This document shows, piece by piece, positions 1 to 5,905 of a stretch of 5,905 bases of DNA. Positions within the stretch are counted from its first letter, which is position 1, and every line of letters begins with the position of its first letter. The notes below the pieces were generated by a model. It saw nothing but the letters and a program-made list of their open reading frames with translations. It was not told the origin of the DNA and did no database searches. The stretch is taken from positions 1-5,905 of the forward strand of contig JAJYAH010000471.1 in the NCBI GenBank assembly GCA_021779635.1, in the 5' to 3' direction. Position numbers and translations under genes: made by a program. This stretch comes from Pseudomonadota bacterium (GTDB taxonomy: Bacteria > Pseudomonadota > Alphaproteobacteria > Rhizobiales > Xanthobacteraceae).

Positions 1-2
1 CG

Positions 3-83
3 AACGGGCCCCGCCGACCGTTCCTAAGCGATAGCAAGTTCCACGGCGCCGTCGTCGCTTCCTCCCGGCTTCATGCATCATGA
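3..83 (+). CDS. C-terminal end of a probable upstream gene (partial, unidentified)
   Basis: Reading from base 3, the frame stays open from the window edge for 26 codons and stops at TGA 81-83. This TGA overlaps the ATG at 80 of the next gene in an ATGA arrangement, a common sign of translational coupling within an operon. Most third codon positions in this stretch are G or C, as expected for coding DNA in a GC-rich genome, while the other two forward frames stop at 25-27 and 32-34. The visible tail contains residues such as KFHGAVVASSRLHAS, and I recognise no family in it. With so few codons this could be chance, so the call rests mainly on the overlap and on the lack of a good ribosome binding site for the following gene. 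Confidence 0.4.
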   Translation, partial: NGPRRPFLSDSKFHGAVVASSRLHAS

Positions 84-649
84 AGTTCCTCCTTGTTATT
101 GCGATGCTATGGGCCTCTCCGGGGGCGCTGGCCTGCGACCTGTCGTTGGTGGCGCCGGCGAGGTCGGTTCTCGAAGAGCCCGTTCAGGCGAAAGCCTCGC
201 TTGCGGACGATACGCTGACCGTAAGCTATGCGGTGACGGCGCCGCTGAACGCCGCAAAGGTTCTCGGCCGCAAACAGCACCCCTACATGTTCGACGTCGT
301 GGAATTGTTCGTGACGTTTTCGGAAACCGGATTTCCGTATTTTGAATTTGAAGTATCGCCGTTCAACCAGACCTTTCAGGTGAAGATCATCAGTCGCACC
401 CGGCACCAGGAGGGTGTCGATGTGGGCCTGGTGTCTTCAGCAACGATTTTGCCGCACGGTTGGATCGCAAAATTGCAGATTCCCTTGAAACCTCTGGGTT
501 GGGATGGCGATGCCAGGAAAATCCGGGGGAATTTCTATTCCATTTTGGAACGAGCTCCTCGCAGCTATTGGAGTTCATTTCTCCCCAAGGCCAAAAAGCC
601 CGACTTTCATCAGCCACAGTTTTTTCAACCGTTGCTTCAATGTGGGTAG
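80..649 (+). CDS. Secreted CBM9-like (DOMON-type) domain protein
   Basis: Predicted 189-residue exported protein. Residues 1-18 form a short Sec signal peptide (Lys2, a hydrophobic run, then Ala-Leu-Ala before Cys19), so the mature protein should be periplasmic. The context before Cys19 is a poor lipobox, so a lipoprotein is less likely. The rest looks like one carbohydrate-binding-module-9-like beta-sandwich: DVVELF at 72-77, YFEFEVSP at 87-94, GNFY at 150-153, and a closing segment with Trp164, FHQP at 176-179 and Phe182. This pattern is typical of CBM9-like domains found in secreted enzymes or as stand-alone proteins; members bind sugars, and related DOMON folds bind haem or sugar. No catalytic domain is present. 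The only cysteines expected after cleavage are Cys19 and Cys188, at opposite ends, so an end-to-end disulfide is possible. The start is fixed by the signal peptide; there is no clear Shine-Dalgarno motif, but the ATG overlaps an upstream stop. The oxidase gene follows after 16 bases. The ligand is unknown. Confidence 0.82.
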   Translation: MKFLLVIAMLWASPGALACDLSLVAPARSVLEEPVQAKASLADDTLTVSYAVTAPLNAAKVLGRKQHPYMFDVVELFVTFSETGFPYFEFEVSPFNQTFQVKIISRTRHQEGVDVGLVSSATILPHGWIAKLQIPLKPLGWDGDARKIRGNFYSILERAPRSYWSSFLPKAKKPDFHQPQFFQPLLQCG

Positions 650-652
650 TTC

Positions 653-658
653 GGAGGG
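653..658 (+). promoter_or_regulatory. Ribosome binding site of the flavin oxidase gene
   Basis: GGAGGG lies 7 bases before the ATG at 666, in the short gap after the previous gene's TAG (647-649). It decides the start of the oxidase. The frame is open further upstream to an ATG at 504, but that extension lies wholly within the CBM9-like gene and would place 54 residues in front of the Tat signal. Confidence 0.8.
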
Positions 659-665
659 TGACGAT

Positions 666-2135
666 ATGAAGAGGCGTGATTTTTTGAAGTCCTCGGGCGG
701 TTTGTCGGCGCAAATCATTGTCGGGGGTTCGCTGCTTTCTGTTCGTCAGGCCGAAGCCGAGACCGGGTTGCCGATCGCCGCGTTGAAGGCGGCGCTCGAT
801 CCCAAAAAAGATATGGTCTTGATTCCGGTTACCAAAACCTCCCGTCAATTTGACATTTCCTTCAGCAAGCGAACCCAGCTCACGCCGCGGGTGCGTGTCG
901 TGGCGGCAAGTGCTGCGGCGGTCAGCAGCACGATCCTTTGGGCCGTCAACAACGAAGTTGGTTTTGCCATCCGCTCGGGCGGTCACTCCTATGAGGGGTT
1001 TTCCCAAAGTCCCGATCTTGTCATCGATGTTCGCGGGATGAAGGGGATCAAGCTCTCGGGCGACAAGAAGTCGGTGGCGATCGGCTCCGGTTCATCTCTG
1101 GGATCGGTTTATGACGCGCTGGCATCAAGCCATCTGGCGATTCCAGCCGGTAGCTGTTTCCCCGTAGGGGTCGCGGGTCACTCGCTAGGCGGCGGCTTCG
1201 GATTGCTCGGGCGCCCCTTTGGGCTCGCATGCGACGGCATCCTGTCGATGGAGCTGGTCGATGCGTCGGGAAAGATCCTGACCGCGAGCGAACAGGAAAA
1301 TCCGGACCTGTTTTGGGCGCTGCGCGGCGGTGGCAACGGAAATTTCGGCGTCGTCACCAATTTCAATTTTCAAACGAGCTCGGTCAACATGGTCGCCAAA
1401 TTTGCGATCACGTGGACCAAGCCGGTCACACAAGCGGTCAAGATCGTGCAAGCATGGCAGGAATGGCTCGAAAATCTGCCGTCGTCGATCACCGGAACGC
1501 TTCATTTGACGAAAGCGAAGCCGGGATTGATCCAGGTGCATATGGCCGTGCTGTCGGTGCAGTCCGAGAGCAGTTTGAAAGTCGAACTGAAGCGTCTGCA
1601 AAGACTGGCCGGCGTGGCAAGCGGCCTCAGCACAAAAACCATGACATTTCACCAGGCGGCCACGATCTTCGACGGCGGCGAGCCGAACCCGGATTCTGTC
1701 TTGATGAAGGCAAAGTCCGACTATGTCACCGAACCCATGACCGAGCAGGGGATTTTGACGCTGCTTGACGGCCTGGTGAAAGCACCGGGAGAGATTGCCG
1801 TGCTGTGCGACATCTATGGCGGAGCGATCAACAAGGTTGCTGCCGACGCGACCGCCTTCGTGCACCGCGGAAATACAAGATATTTGATGCAATATTACAT
1901 GCAGTGGGACAGTGCGGGCGCCTCCGATGCAAACATCGCGATGATGCGGACCTTGTATACGTCGATGCGGCCATTTGTTTCGGGTGGATGTTATGTGAAC
2001 TATTGCGATCTCGATCTCGGCGCCGGTTATGCCAAAGCCTACTGGGGCGACAACCTCCCGAGACTGATGAAGATCAAGGCCGAGGTTGATCCGAAAAACA
2101 TATTCAAGCACGCGCAGAGCGTGCCGTTGAGTTGA
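666..2135 (+). CDS. Tat-exported FAD-linked oxidase, berberine-bridge/oligosaccharide-oxidase family
   Basis: Predicted 489-residue flavoprotein. The N-terminus MKRRDFLKSS followed by a hydrophobic stretch and Ala-Glu-Ala (29-31) is a twin-arginine signal, so the enzyme should be exported folded with its FAD. Residues about 75-235 form the PCMH-type FAD-binding domain. It contains RSGGHSYEG (103-111), whose His107 matches the 8-alpha-histidyl FAD attachment site, and AGSCFPVGVAGHSLGGGFG (161-179), whose Cys164 matches the 6-S-cysteinyl site, so bicovalent flavin is expected. Residues 240-435 are the substrate-binding region. The end (YVNYCDLD at 443-450, YWGDNLPRLMKIK, DPKNIF, QSVP) is a canonical BBE domain. 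Family members oxidise sugars, oligosaccharides, alcohols or alkaloids, usually passing electrons to O2 (or, in some cases, to other acceptors). The substrate here cannot be read off; the CBM9-like neighbour makes a carbohydrate plausible. Length is normal and there is no frameshift. The start at 666 is set by the ribosome binding site and the Tat motif. Confidence 0.93.
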   Translation: MKRRDFLKSSGGLSAQIIVGGSLLSVRQAEAETGLPIAALKAALDPKKDMVLIPVTKTSRQFDISFSKRTQLTPRVRVVAASAAAVSSTILWAVNNEVGFAIRSGGHSYEGFSQSPDLVIDVRGMKGIKLSGDKKSVAIGSGSSLGSVYDALASSHLAIPAGSCFPVGVAGHSLGGGFGLLGRPFGLACDGILSMELVDASGKILTASEQENPDLFWALRGGGNGNFGVVTNFNFQTSSVNMVAKFAITWTKPVTQAVKIVQAWQEWLENLPSSITGTLHLTKAKPGLIQVHMAVLSVQSESSLKVELKRLQRLAGVASGLSTKTMTFHQAATIFDGGEPNPDSVLMKAKSDYVTEPMTEQGILTLLDGLVKAPGEIAVLCDIYGGAINKVAADATAFVHRGNTRYLMQYYMQWDSAGASDANIAMMRTLYTSMRPFVSGGCYVNYCDLDLGAGYAKAYWGDNLPRLMKIKAEVDPKNIFKHAQSVPLS

Positions 2136-2168
2136 AGCGTTTTCGCGAAAGGGTCAAACAAAAGGCTT
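2136..2168. repeat. Possible remnant of a rhizobial intergenic repeat, with a 10-bp palindrome
   Basis: Immediately after the oxidase stop, the sequence contains AGCGTTTTCGCGAAAGGGTC followed by an A-rich AAACAAAAGGCT stretch. TTTCGCGAAA (2141-2150) is a perfect palindrome. From memory, the wording resembles the ends of a short interspersed element common between genes in Bradyrhizobium-like genomes (GAAGCGTTTTC ... GTCAAAACAA) with the middle missing. The palindrome lacks a following T-run on the + strand, so it is not a standard intrinsic terminator. The repeat assignment is a recollection, not a comparison. Confidence 0.25.
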
Positions 2169-2348
2169 GAACAACGGGCCACCTTTACTGCATCGAGGGC
2201 GTCGACTTTTGGGTGCGTAGCGTTCACTTCCGAGATTACCCACCAGCTAACCAGACGTGACGCAAACATGCCAAATCGACGCAAATGACCCGGAACTCAC
2301 AAAGAGTCTGCCCAATTCATTTTTGGTTGCGGCACCTTTCGATGGAAG

Positions 2349-2687
2349 GATGTCTATCGCCGGCATTACCGAAATCCGGGCCCGTCTAGGCAGCCTATGC
2401 TGACTTGGACACGGAAATTGCCGATTGCGGGGCAGCTGGCGAACGTCGTGAGTATTATCGACTTTTATGCCAAGTGGCTCTCGAATAGCCCGATCCCAAA
2501 GCTGTTCATCGACGCCGAACCAGTCGGGTTTCTTATCGGCGCGCAACGCGAATTCTGTCGGGCGTGGCCCAACCAGCAAACCGTAACTATCAAGGGATCC
2601 CACTTCCTGCAGGAAGAAACTCCCGACGAGGTCGGTGATGCGACTGCGGGGTTTGTGTCAAAAGTGCTCGCGGGTCAGCTCAGGTGA
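2349..2687 (+). pseudogene. Haloalkane dehalogenase, C-terminal relic
   Basis: This frame is open from 2289 to the TGA at 2685-2687. From about 2349 it reads like the last third of an alpha/beta-hydrolase haloalkane dehalogenase of the DhaA type: VYRRHYRNPGPSRQP, LTWTRKLPIAGQLANVV, FYAKWLS, IPKLFIDAEP, REFCRAWPNQ and IKGSHFLQEETPDEVG. The histidine encoded at 2601-2603 corresponds to the catalytic His of the family. Full-length enzymes are about 290-310 residues; only about 112 codons remain. The nucleophilic Asp elbow, the catalytic acid and the N-terminal halide-binding residues would lie upstream, but bases 2136-2348 do not encode them in any frame I could read. The ATG at 2397 has no convincing ribosome binding site. 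It is therefore most likely a truncated, non-functional remnant, probably left by a deletion or rearrangement downstream of the oxidase gene. No internal stop or frameshift is seen in what remains, suggesting a fairly recent loss. Confidence 0.8.
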
Positions 2688-3032
2688 CGGTTCTGGTAGC
2701 CGCCGCACCAACCGCGCAGTCAGAGCCGACCGAGCCCAGGATCGCGCTGCGGTGGATTGGGTCTCTCCGATTGCCAACCTGCTTCGCAGCGGCCATTGTG
2801 CCAAGTCAATGCCATATATACCATGTGGACCGTTTGCTTAATCGAATGGCATCTTGTCGAGACTTTTGAGGTAACCAATATTCACGCGGCGCGAGTACAA
2901 TCGTCGGTTCATGATCGTTCGACCCTAAAGCAGTCGGGTTGATCCAAAAGCCCATGGATATTTTGCAAACTGCGCGCCGATTTTTTCGCGGGGCGCTCGC
3001 GTAAGCCGAGCTCTTAAAGACGGGGCCAAGTA
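2688..3032. other. Intergenic region before the opgC-like gene, no gene recognised
   Basis: These 345 bases hold only short overlapping open frames with no recognisable protein motif, no tRNA-like cloverleaf, no transposase relic and no clear repeat. The composition is less GC-rich in 2800-2900 (for example around CCATATATACC at 2812-2822), as expected for non-coding or regulatory DNA. The promoter of the downstream gene presumably lies here. TACAAT at 2896-2901 resembles a -10 box but has no matching -35 hexamer at 16-18 bases, so no promoter is called. Confidence 0.5.
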
Positions 3033-4265
3033 GTGTCGATTGCCGGTCGAGTTCCCGTGCCAGCCAGCGTCAGCGCAGCAGGTATGATCATGCAGGACGC
3101 CCCGGCTGCGTCCGTCTTGACGCCGGCCGTTTTACTTTCTTCGAACGAACGAGAGTTGCGGCTCGACCTGTTCCGGGGCCTCGCGCTGTGGCTGATCTTC
3201 ATCGATCACGTATCGCCCGATCTGCTGACCTGGTTCACGATCCGCAACTATGGGTTCAGCGACGCCGCCGAGATTTTTATTTTCATCTCGGGCTATACTG
3301 CGGCGTTTGTTTACGGCCGCGCGATGCTTAAATCCGGCTTCGTGGTCGCGTCGGCGCGCATCCTGAAGCGGGTCTGGCAGATTTACGCCGCCCATATGCT
3401 GCTGTTTGCGATCCTGGTTGCGGAAGTTTCCTACGTTACCATCAGCCTCGGGAAACCGTTTTACGCGAAAGAAATGGCGGTCGTGGATTTCCTCAAGCAG
3501 CCCGGCGAAAGCCTGATACAGGCGCTGCTGCTAAGATACCGTCCCCTGAATATGGACGTCTTGCCGCTTTATATCGTGCTGATGTTTTTTCTTCCCTTGA
3601 TCTTGCTGATGATAAAGTGGCGCGCCAACCTCACGCTGGCGATTTCGGTCGCGCTTTACGCGCTGTCCTGGCAGTACGATCTGCACCTGGCAGCCTATCC
3701 GAACGGTTTCTGGTCGTTCAACCCCTTTGCCTGGCAATTGCTGTTCGTGTTCGGCGCCTGGTGCGCGCTGGGCGGCGTCAGGCGGATGTCCCGGCTTCTT
3801 TCGTCGCCGATCACGCTGTGGACCGCTCTTGCCTATCTGCTCGCGGCGTTCGGCGTGACTATGACCTGGTACTTTCCGCAGCTGAACCACCTTCCGCTCT
3901 GGCTCGAGCAATGGATTTATCCGATCGACAAGACCGATTTCGATGTGCTTCGGTTCGCGCACTTCCTGGCGCTGGCGGTCCTTGCCGTGCGCTTCGTGCC
4001 GGCGGGATGGCCTGGCCTGAAATCGCCATGGCTGAGGCCCATGATCCTGTGCGGACAATATTCGCTGCAGATTTTCTGCCTCGGTGTGGCGCTGGCGTTC
4101 GCGGGGTATTTCCTGCTGACGGAAATTTCCGCCGGCATCGGCCTGCATTTCCTGGTCGGAATTTCCGGAATCCTGATCATGTCGGCCGTGGCATGGCTGT
4201 TCACATGGTACAGGCGGGTCGCGGACAAAAGCCCGATTGCACAGCCCGTCTCGCCATCAACCTGA
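3033..4265 (+). CDS. opgC: OpgC-family membrane acyltransferase (periplasmic glucan succinylation type)
   Basis: Predicted 410-residue polytopic inner-membrane protein, close to the usual size for OpgC proteins. OpgC (acyltransferase-3-like) transfers succinyl groups from the cytoplasm to osmoregulated periplasmic glucans, giving them negative charge. Signature features are RLDLFRGLALWLIFIDH at 43-59 (Arg43, Asp45, Arg48 and the likely catalytic His59), FSDAAEIFIFISGY at 75-88, WQIYAAH at 115-121, PLNMDVLPLY at 171-180, SFNPFAWQLLFVFGAW at 228-243, VLRFAHFLALA at 305-315 and CGQYSLQIFCLGV at 340-352. About ten hydrophobic membrane-spanning segments are spread from residue 45 to 392. The start is uncertain: GTG 3033 (weak GGGG at 3022-3025) gives a 40-residue cytoplasmic lead, while ATG 3084 or 3090 would also fit, because the conserved part begins only at about residue 40. 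No opgG/opgH or cyclic-glucan synthase gene is adjacent, so the exact acceptor glycan is inferred from family only. The gene converges with the glycosyltransferase gene, leaving 79 bases between the stops. Confidence 0.88.
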   Translation: MSIAGRVPVPASVSAAGMIMQDAPAASVLTPAVLLSSNERELRLDLFRGLALWLIFIDHVSPDLLTWFTIRNYGFSDAAEIFIFISGYTAAFVYGRAMLKSGFVVASARILKRVWQIYAAHMLLFAILVAEVSYVTISLGKPFYAKEMAVVDFLKQPGESLIQALLLRYRPLNMDVLPLYIVLMFFLPLILLMIKWRANLTLAISVALYALSWQYDLHLAAYPNGFWSFNPFAWQLLFVFGAWCALGGVRRMSRLLSSPITLWTALAYLLAAFGVTMTWYFPQLNHLPLWLEQWIYPIDKTDFDVLRFAHFLALAVLAVRFVPAGWPGLKSPWLRPMILCGQYSLQIFCLGVALAFAGYFLLTEISAGIGLHFLVGISGILIMSAVAWLFTWYRRVADKSPIAQPVSPST

Positions 4266-4344
4266 AGCGCGGCGCCTGGTCCGCGAGCGAAACGCTGGCC
4301 GGCGACTGACCGCTGCAGCCCCAGCCATGCGATTTTGCCAGTTT

Positions 4345-5905
4345 TCAGCGTGCGGGGGCGAGCACATTTGCCGCGTCCGTGGCCACGGGCCCGATCAGTG
4401 CCCGGCGGTCCTTGACGTAGGAGATGACCACGCCGAGCCGTTCGACGGTGGCGATTACCTTGCCGTCGAGATCGCCGTCACAATTCATTTGGGTCGGCGC
4501 GATGAAGAACTCGGATTGCTCCCACTGCGGCTTGAAGTCAAAGTGCAGTTGCGGGAGCGTGACGTTCTTCTCGAATGAGAGGCGCTCGCCGCACACCGCG
4601 ACCGAATAGACCTGCGCCGGCCAGTTCGCATCGACCGCCGCCGTGCGCCGCAGATACGCTTCGAGCTGATTGAGCGCCTCGGGCATGCTGCTGAACCAAT
4701 AGTCGAGGTCATAGCGTCGCGATGCTCCTTCGAGACCTCCGACCACCGGATTGTAGAACAGATATTCGTACGGGTGCAGCCTTGCCAAGGTCACTGCATC
4801 CCAGAGGAAGCATCCGGTCACGATTGCAAGGCCGCCGGAGGCGACCACGCGACCGCGCGCAGCAAGCGCCGACAAGACCGCGTCGAGACCGATGCCTGCG
4901 AGGATCGCCAGCGCGGGAAGCACGAACAGGAAATGGCGCAATCCGGTGAAGGCGGGACCGTGGGAGATCACTTGGCAGGTCAGTGGAAAAATCACCGTCA
5001 GCGAGACCAGGGTGATATCTCTGCCCTGCAGTTGCCCGAATCGAGCGGCACGCAGCGGTAACAGCACTGACAGCATCGCCAGCGCCGCGCCGATCAGAAT
5101 CAGCAGCGGCACGCGGATCAGAAAGTAGATTGGAACATACAGCCGCGGCACGTCCGCCATCTCGTAGACCCGGCCGGCGAGGACGGTGCGGATATCGTAA
5201 TGAAACTCGGAGAATGCGAAGAGGCCCCGGATCGGATTGAGCGGCGCCAGCCCCGCCCACGGCCAGGCCAGAATCATGATGATATAGGCGAGCAACAGCG
5301 CCGGCAGCAGCCGCAACGACGATTCGATCAGGAAACGCCATTGAGCGCGGCCGAAGGCAAGCCATGGCCGCGGCAGGTACAGGGCGATCGCGAAGCCGGC
5401 ATAGATCACAAGCAGCAGACCATGAACCCGCATGCCGAGCGCGGCCCCGGTAAGGAGGCCGAACGCTGCCAGGTCGCCGGCGCGCGGCGAGGGCAGGCGG
5501 CGCGCGATGCGGATCAAGAGCAGTGTCGCGCCCGTCATAGCCGCGGCGAAGGGAATGTCTTTGGTGTGGTTGAACATGGCACCGTACCACGCGCCGCAGA
5601 TGCTCAGGCCGACCGCGGCGATCAGGGCCGCGCGCGGACCCGCGATTAGTCGCGCAGTTGCGGCAGTGGCGCAGATCCCGCCGATGCCAATCGACGCGCA
5701 CAGGATGTGGCGCAGATCATACGGATCGATCGGGACCCGATGACCGACGGCGACGGCAATGATGTCGAACAAGCCGCCATAGAGATAAAGATTTTGGAAG
5801 CTGAATACGTCGTGCTGTGTGAAGCCGCTGGCATAATAAGCAACGATCAACTCGCCGTAGCGGTGCTGTACAGCTTCATCGTTGGTGATGGCGTAATCTT
5901 TGTAG
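4345..5905 (-). CDS. GT39/ArnT-like membrane glycosyltransferase (5' end outside window)
   Basis: The minus-strand frame is open from the right edge of the window to TGA at 4347-4345, giving 519 visible residues. The N-terminus is missing. At the edge it reads TNDEAVQHRYGE (visible residues 7-18); Asn-Asp-Glu at 8-10 matches the acidic catalytic motif in the first periplasmic loop of GT-C enzymes such as ArnT and protein mannosyltransferases. Next come NLYLYGGLFD (38-47), FNHTKDIPFA (111-120), RHFLFVLPALAILAGIG (323-339) and HPYEYLFYNP...GGLEGA...YDLDYW (377-403), all typical of PMT_2-type bacterial glycosyltransferases. About ten hydrophobic helices lie between residues 60 and 370, followed by a soluble, probably periplasmic tail of about 140 residues containing Cys438 and Cys475. 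Such enzymes move a sugar from a polyprenyl-phosphate donor to a lipid, glycan or protein; donor and acceptor are unknown here. A TTG at 5850 is an internal codon, not the start, because the conserved acidic motif lies upstream of it. Confidence 0.9.
   Translation of the reverse strand, partial: YKDYAITNDEAVQHRYGELIVAYYASGFTQHDVFSFQNLYLYGGLFDIIAVAVGHRVPIDPYDLRHILCASIGIGGICATAATARLIAGPRAALIAAVGLSICGAWYGAMFNHTKDIPFAAAMTGATLLLIRIARRLPSPRAGDLAAFGLLTGAALGMRVHGLLLVIYAGFAIALYLPRPWLAFGRAQWRFLIESSLRLLPALLLAYIIMILAWPWAGLAPLNPIRGLFAFSEFHYDIRTVLAGRVYEMADVPRLYVPIYFLIRVPLLILIGAALAMLSVLLPLRAARFGQLQGRDITLVSLTVIFPLTCQVISHGPAFTGLRHFLFVLPALAILAGIGLDAVLSALAARGRVVASGGLAIVTGCFLWDAVTLARLHPYEYLFYNPVVGGLEGASRRYDLDYWFSSMPEALNQLEAYLRRTAAVDANWPAQVYSVAVCGERLSFEKNVTLPQLHFDFKPQWEQSEFFIAPTQMNCDGDLDGKVIATVERLGVVISYVKDRRALIGPVATDAANVLAPAR

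Noticed and set aside
504..665. In-frame upstream extension of the oxidase to an ATG at 504
   Set aside because: It lies inside the CBM9-like gene in another frame, lacks a ribosome binding site and would bury the Tat motif 54 residues inside the protein; the ATG at 666 has GGAGGG and an exposed twin-arginine signal.
390..1007. 205-residue open frame on the minus strand
   Set aside because: It is antisense to two well-supported genes, and its Arg/His/Pro-rich composition is typical of a shadow frame in GC-rich DNA.
1185..2111. 308-residue open frame on the minus strand opposite the oxidase
   Set aside because: It has a His/Arg/Gln-rich composition with no recognisable motif, and the oxidase on the + strand has clear family motifs over its whole length.
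2247..2603. 118-residue minus-strand open frame in the intergenic region
   Set aside because: It is antisense to the dehalogenase relic; no protein motif or ribosome binding site recognised.
2397..2687. Stand-alone 96-residue protein from ATG 2397
   Set aside because: Homology to haloalkane dehalogenase begins upstream of this ATG, there is no clear ribosome binding site, and the product would lack the catalytic nucleophile and acid, so a relic is more likely.
2866..2901. Promoter made of TTGAGG and TACAAT
   Set aside because: The spacing is 24 bases, far from the usual 16-18; no better -35 hexamer is present, so no promoter is claimed.
4294..4325. Inverted repeat GCTGG/CCAGC between the convergent stops as a bidirectional terminator
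   Set aside because: The stem is only 5 bp with a loop of about 22 bases and no adjacent T-run; it is too weak to call.
4709..5701. 330-residue minus-strand open frame overlapping the glycosyltransferase
   Set aside because: It is in a different frame from the gene with GT39 motifs and membrane helices, is Arg-rich throughout, and reads as a shadow.

Overview
The window is a GC-rich bacterial chromosome segment. The protein types and motif wording (Tat-exported flavoenzyme, OpgC-type membrane acyltransferase, rhizobial-looking glycosyltransferase, dehalogenase relic) suggest an alphaproteobacterium of the Bradyrhizobium/Nitrobacteraceae kind. This placement is inference; there is no rRNA or other phylogenetic marker in the window.

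Left block (bases 1-2135, + strand): the last codons of a probable upstream gene end in an ATGA overlap with a gene for a small secreted protein of the CBM9-like/DOMON-like beta-sandwich type (80-649). Sixteen bases later comes a Tat-exported FAD-dependent oxidase of the berberine-bridge/glucooligosaccharide-oxidase family (666-2135). It has both residues used for bicovalent flavin attachment and an intact C-terminal BBE domain. The tight spacing suggests one transcription unit that places a possible carbohydrate- or cofactor-binding protein and an oxidase outside the cytoplasm.

Middle block (2136-3032): about 0.9 kb without an intact gene. It contains the C-terminal third of a haloalkane dehalogenase (about 2349-2687). 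That fragment keeps the catalytic-His region but has lost the nucleophile-bearing N-terminal part. Close to the oxidase stop is a palindrome-containing stretch that may be a shortened rhizobial intergenic repeat. The rest is unassigned, and I see no RNA gene, CRISPR array or insertion sequence in it.

Right block (3033-5905): a complete opgC-like gene (+ strand), encoding a polytopic membrane acyltransferase of the osmoregulated-periplasmic-glucan succinylation family, converges on a GT39/ArnT-like membrane glycosyltransferase gene (- strand). The latter is complete at its 3' end but runs off the right edge of the window, just upstream of its presumed catalytic Asn-Asp-Glu motif. Both proteins are of types that act on envelope glycans from lipid-linked or cytoplasmic donors.

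Most of the window is ordinary accessory metabolism and envelope modification. The least explained part is the exported CBM9-like/flavin-oxidase pair; its substrate and electron acceptor cannot be read from sequence.
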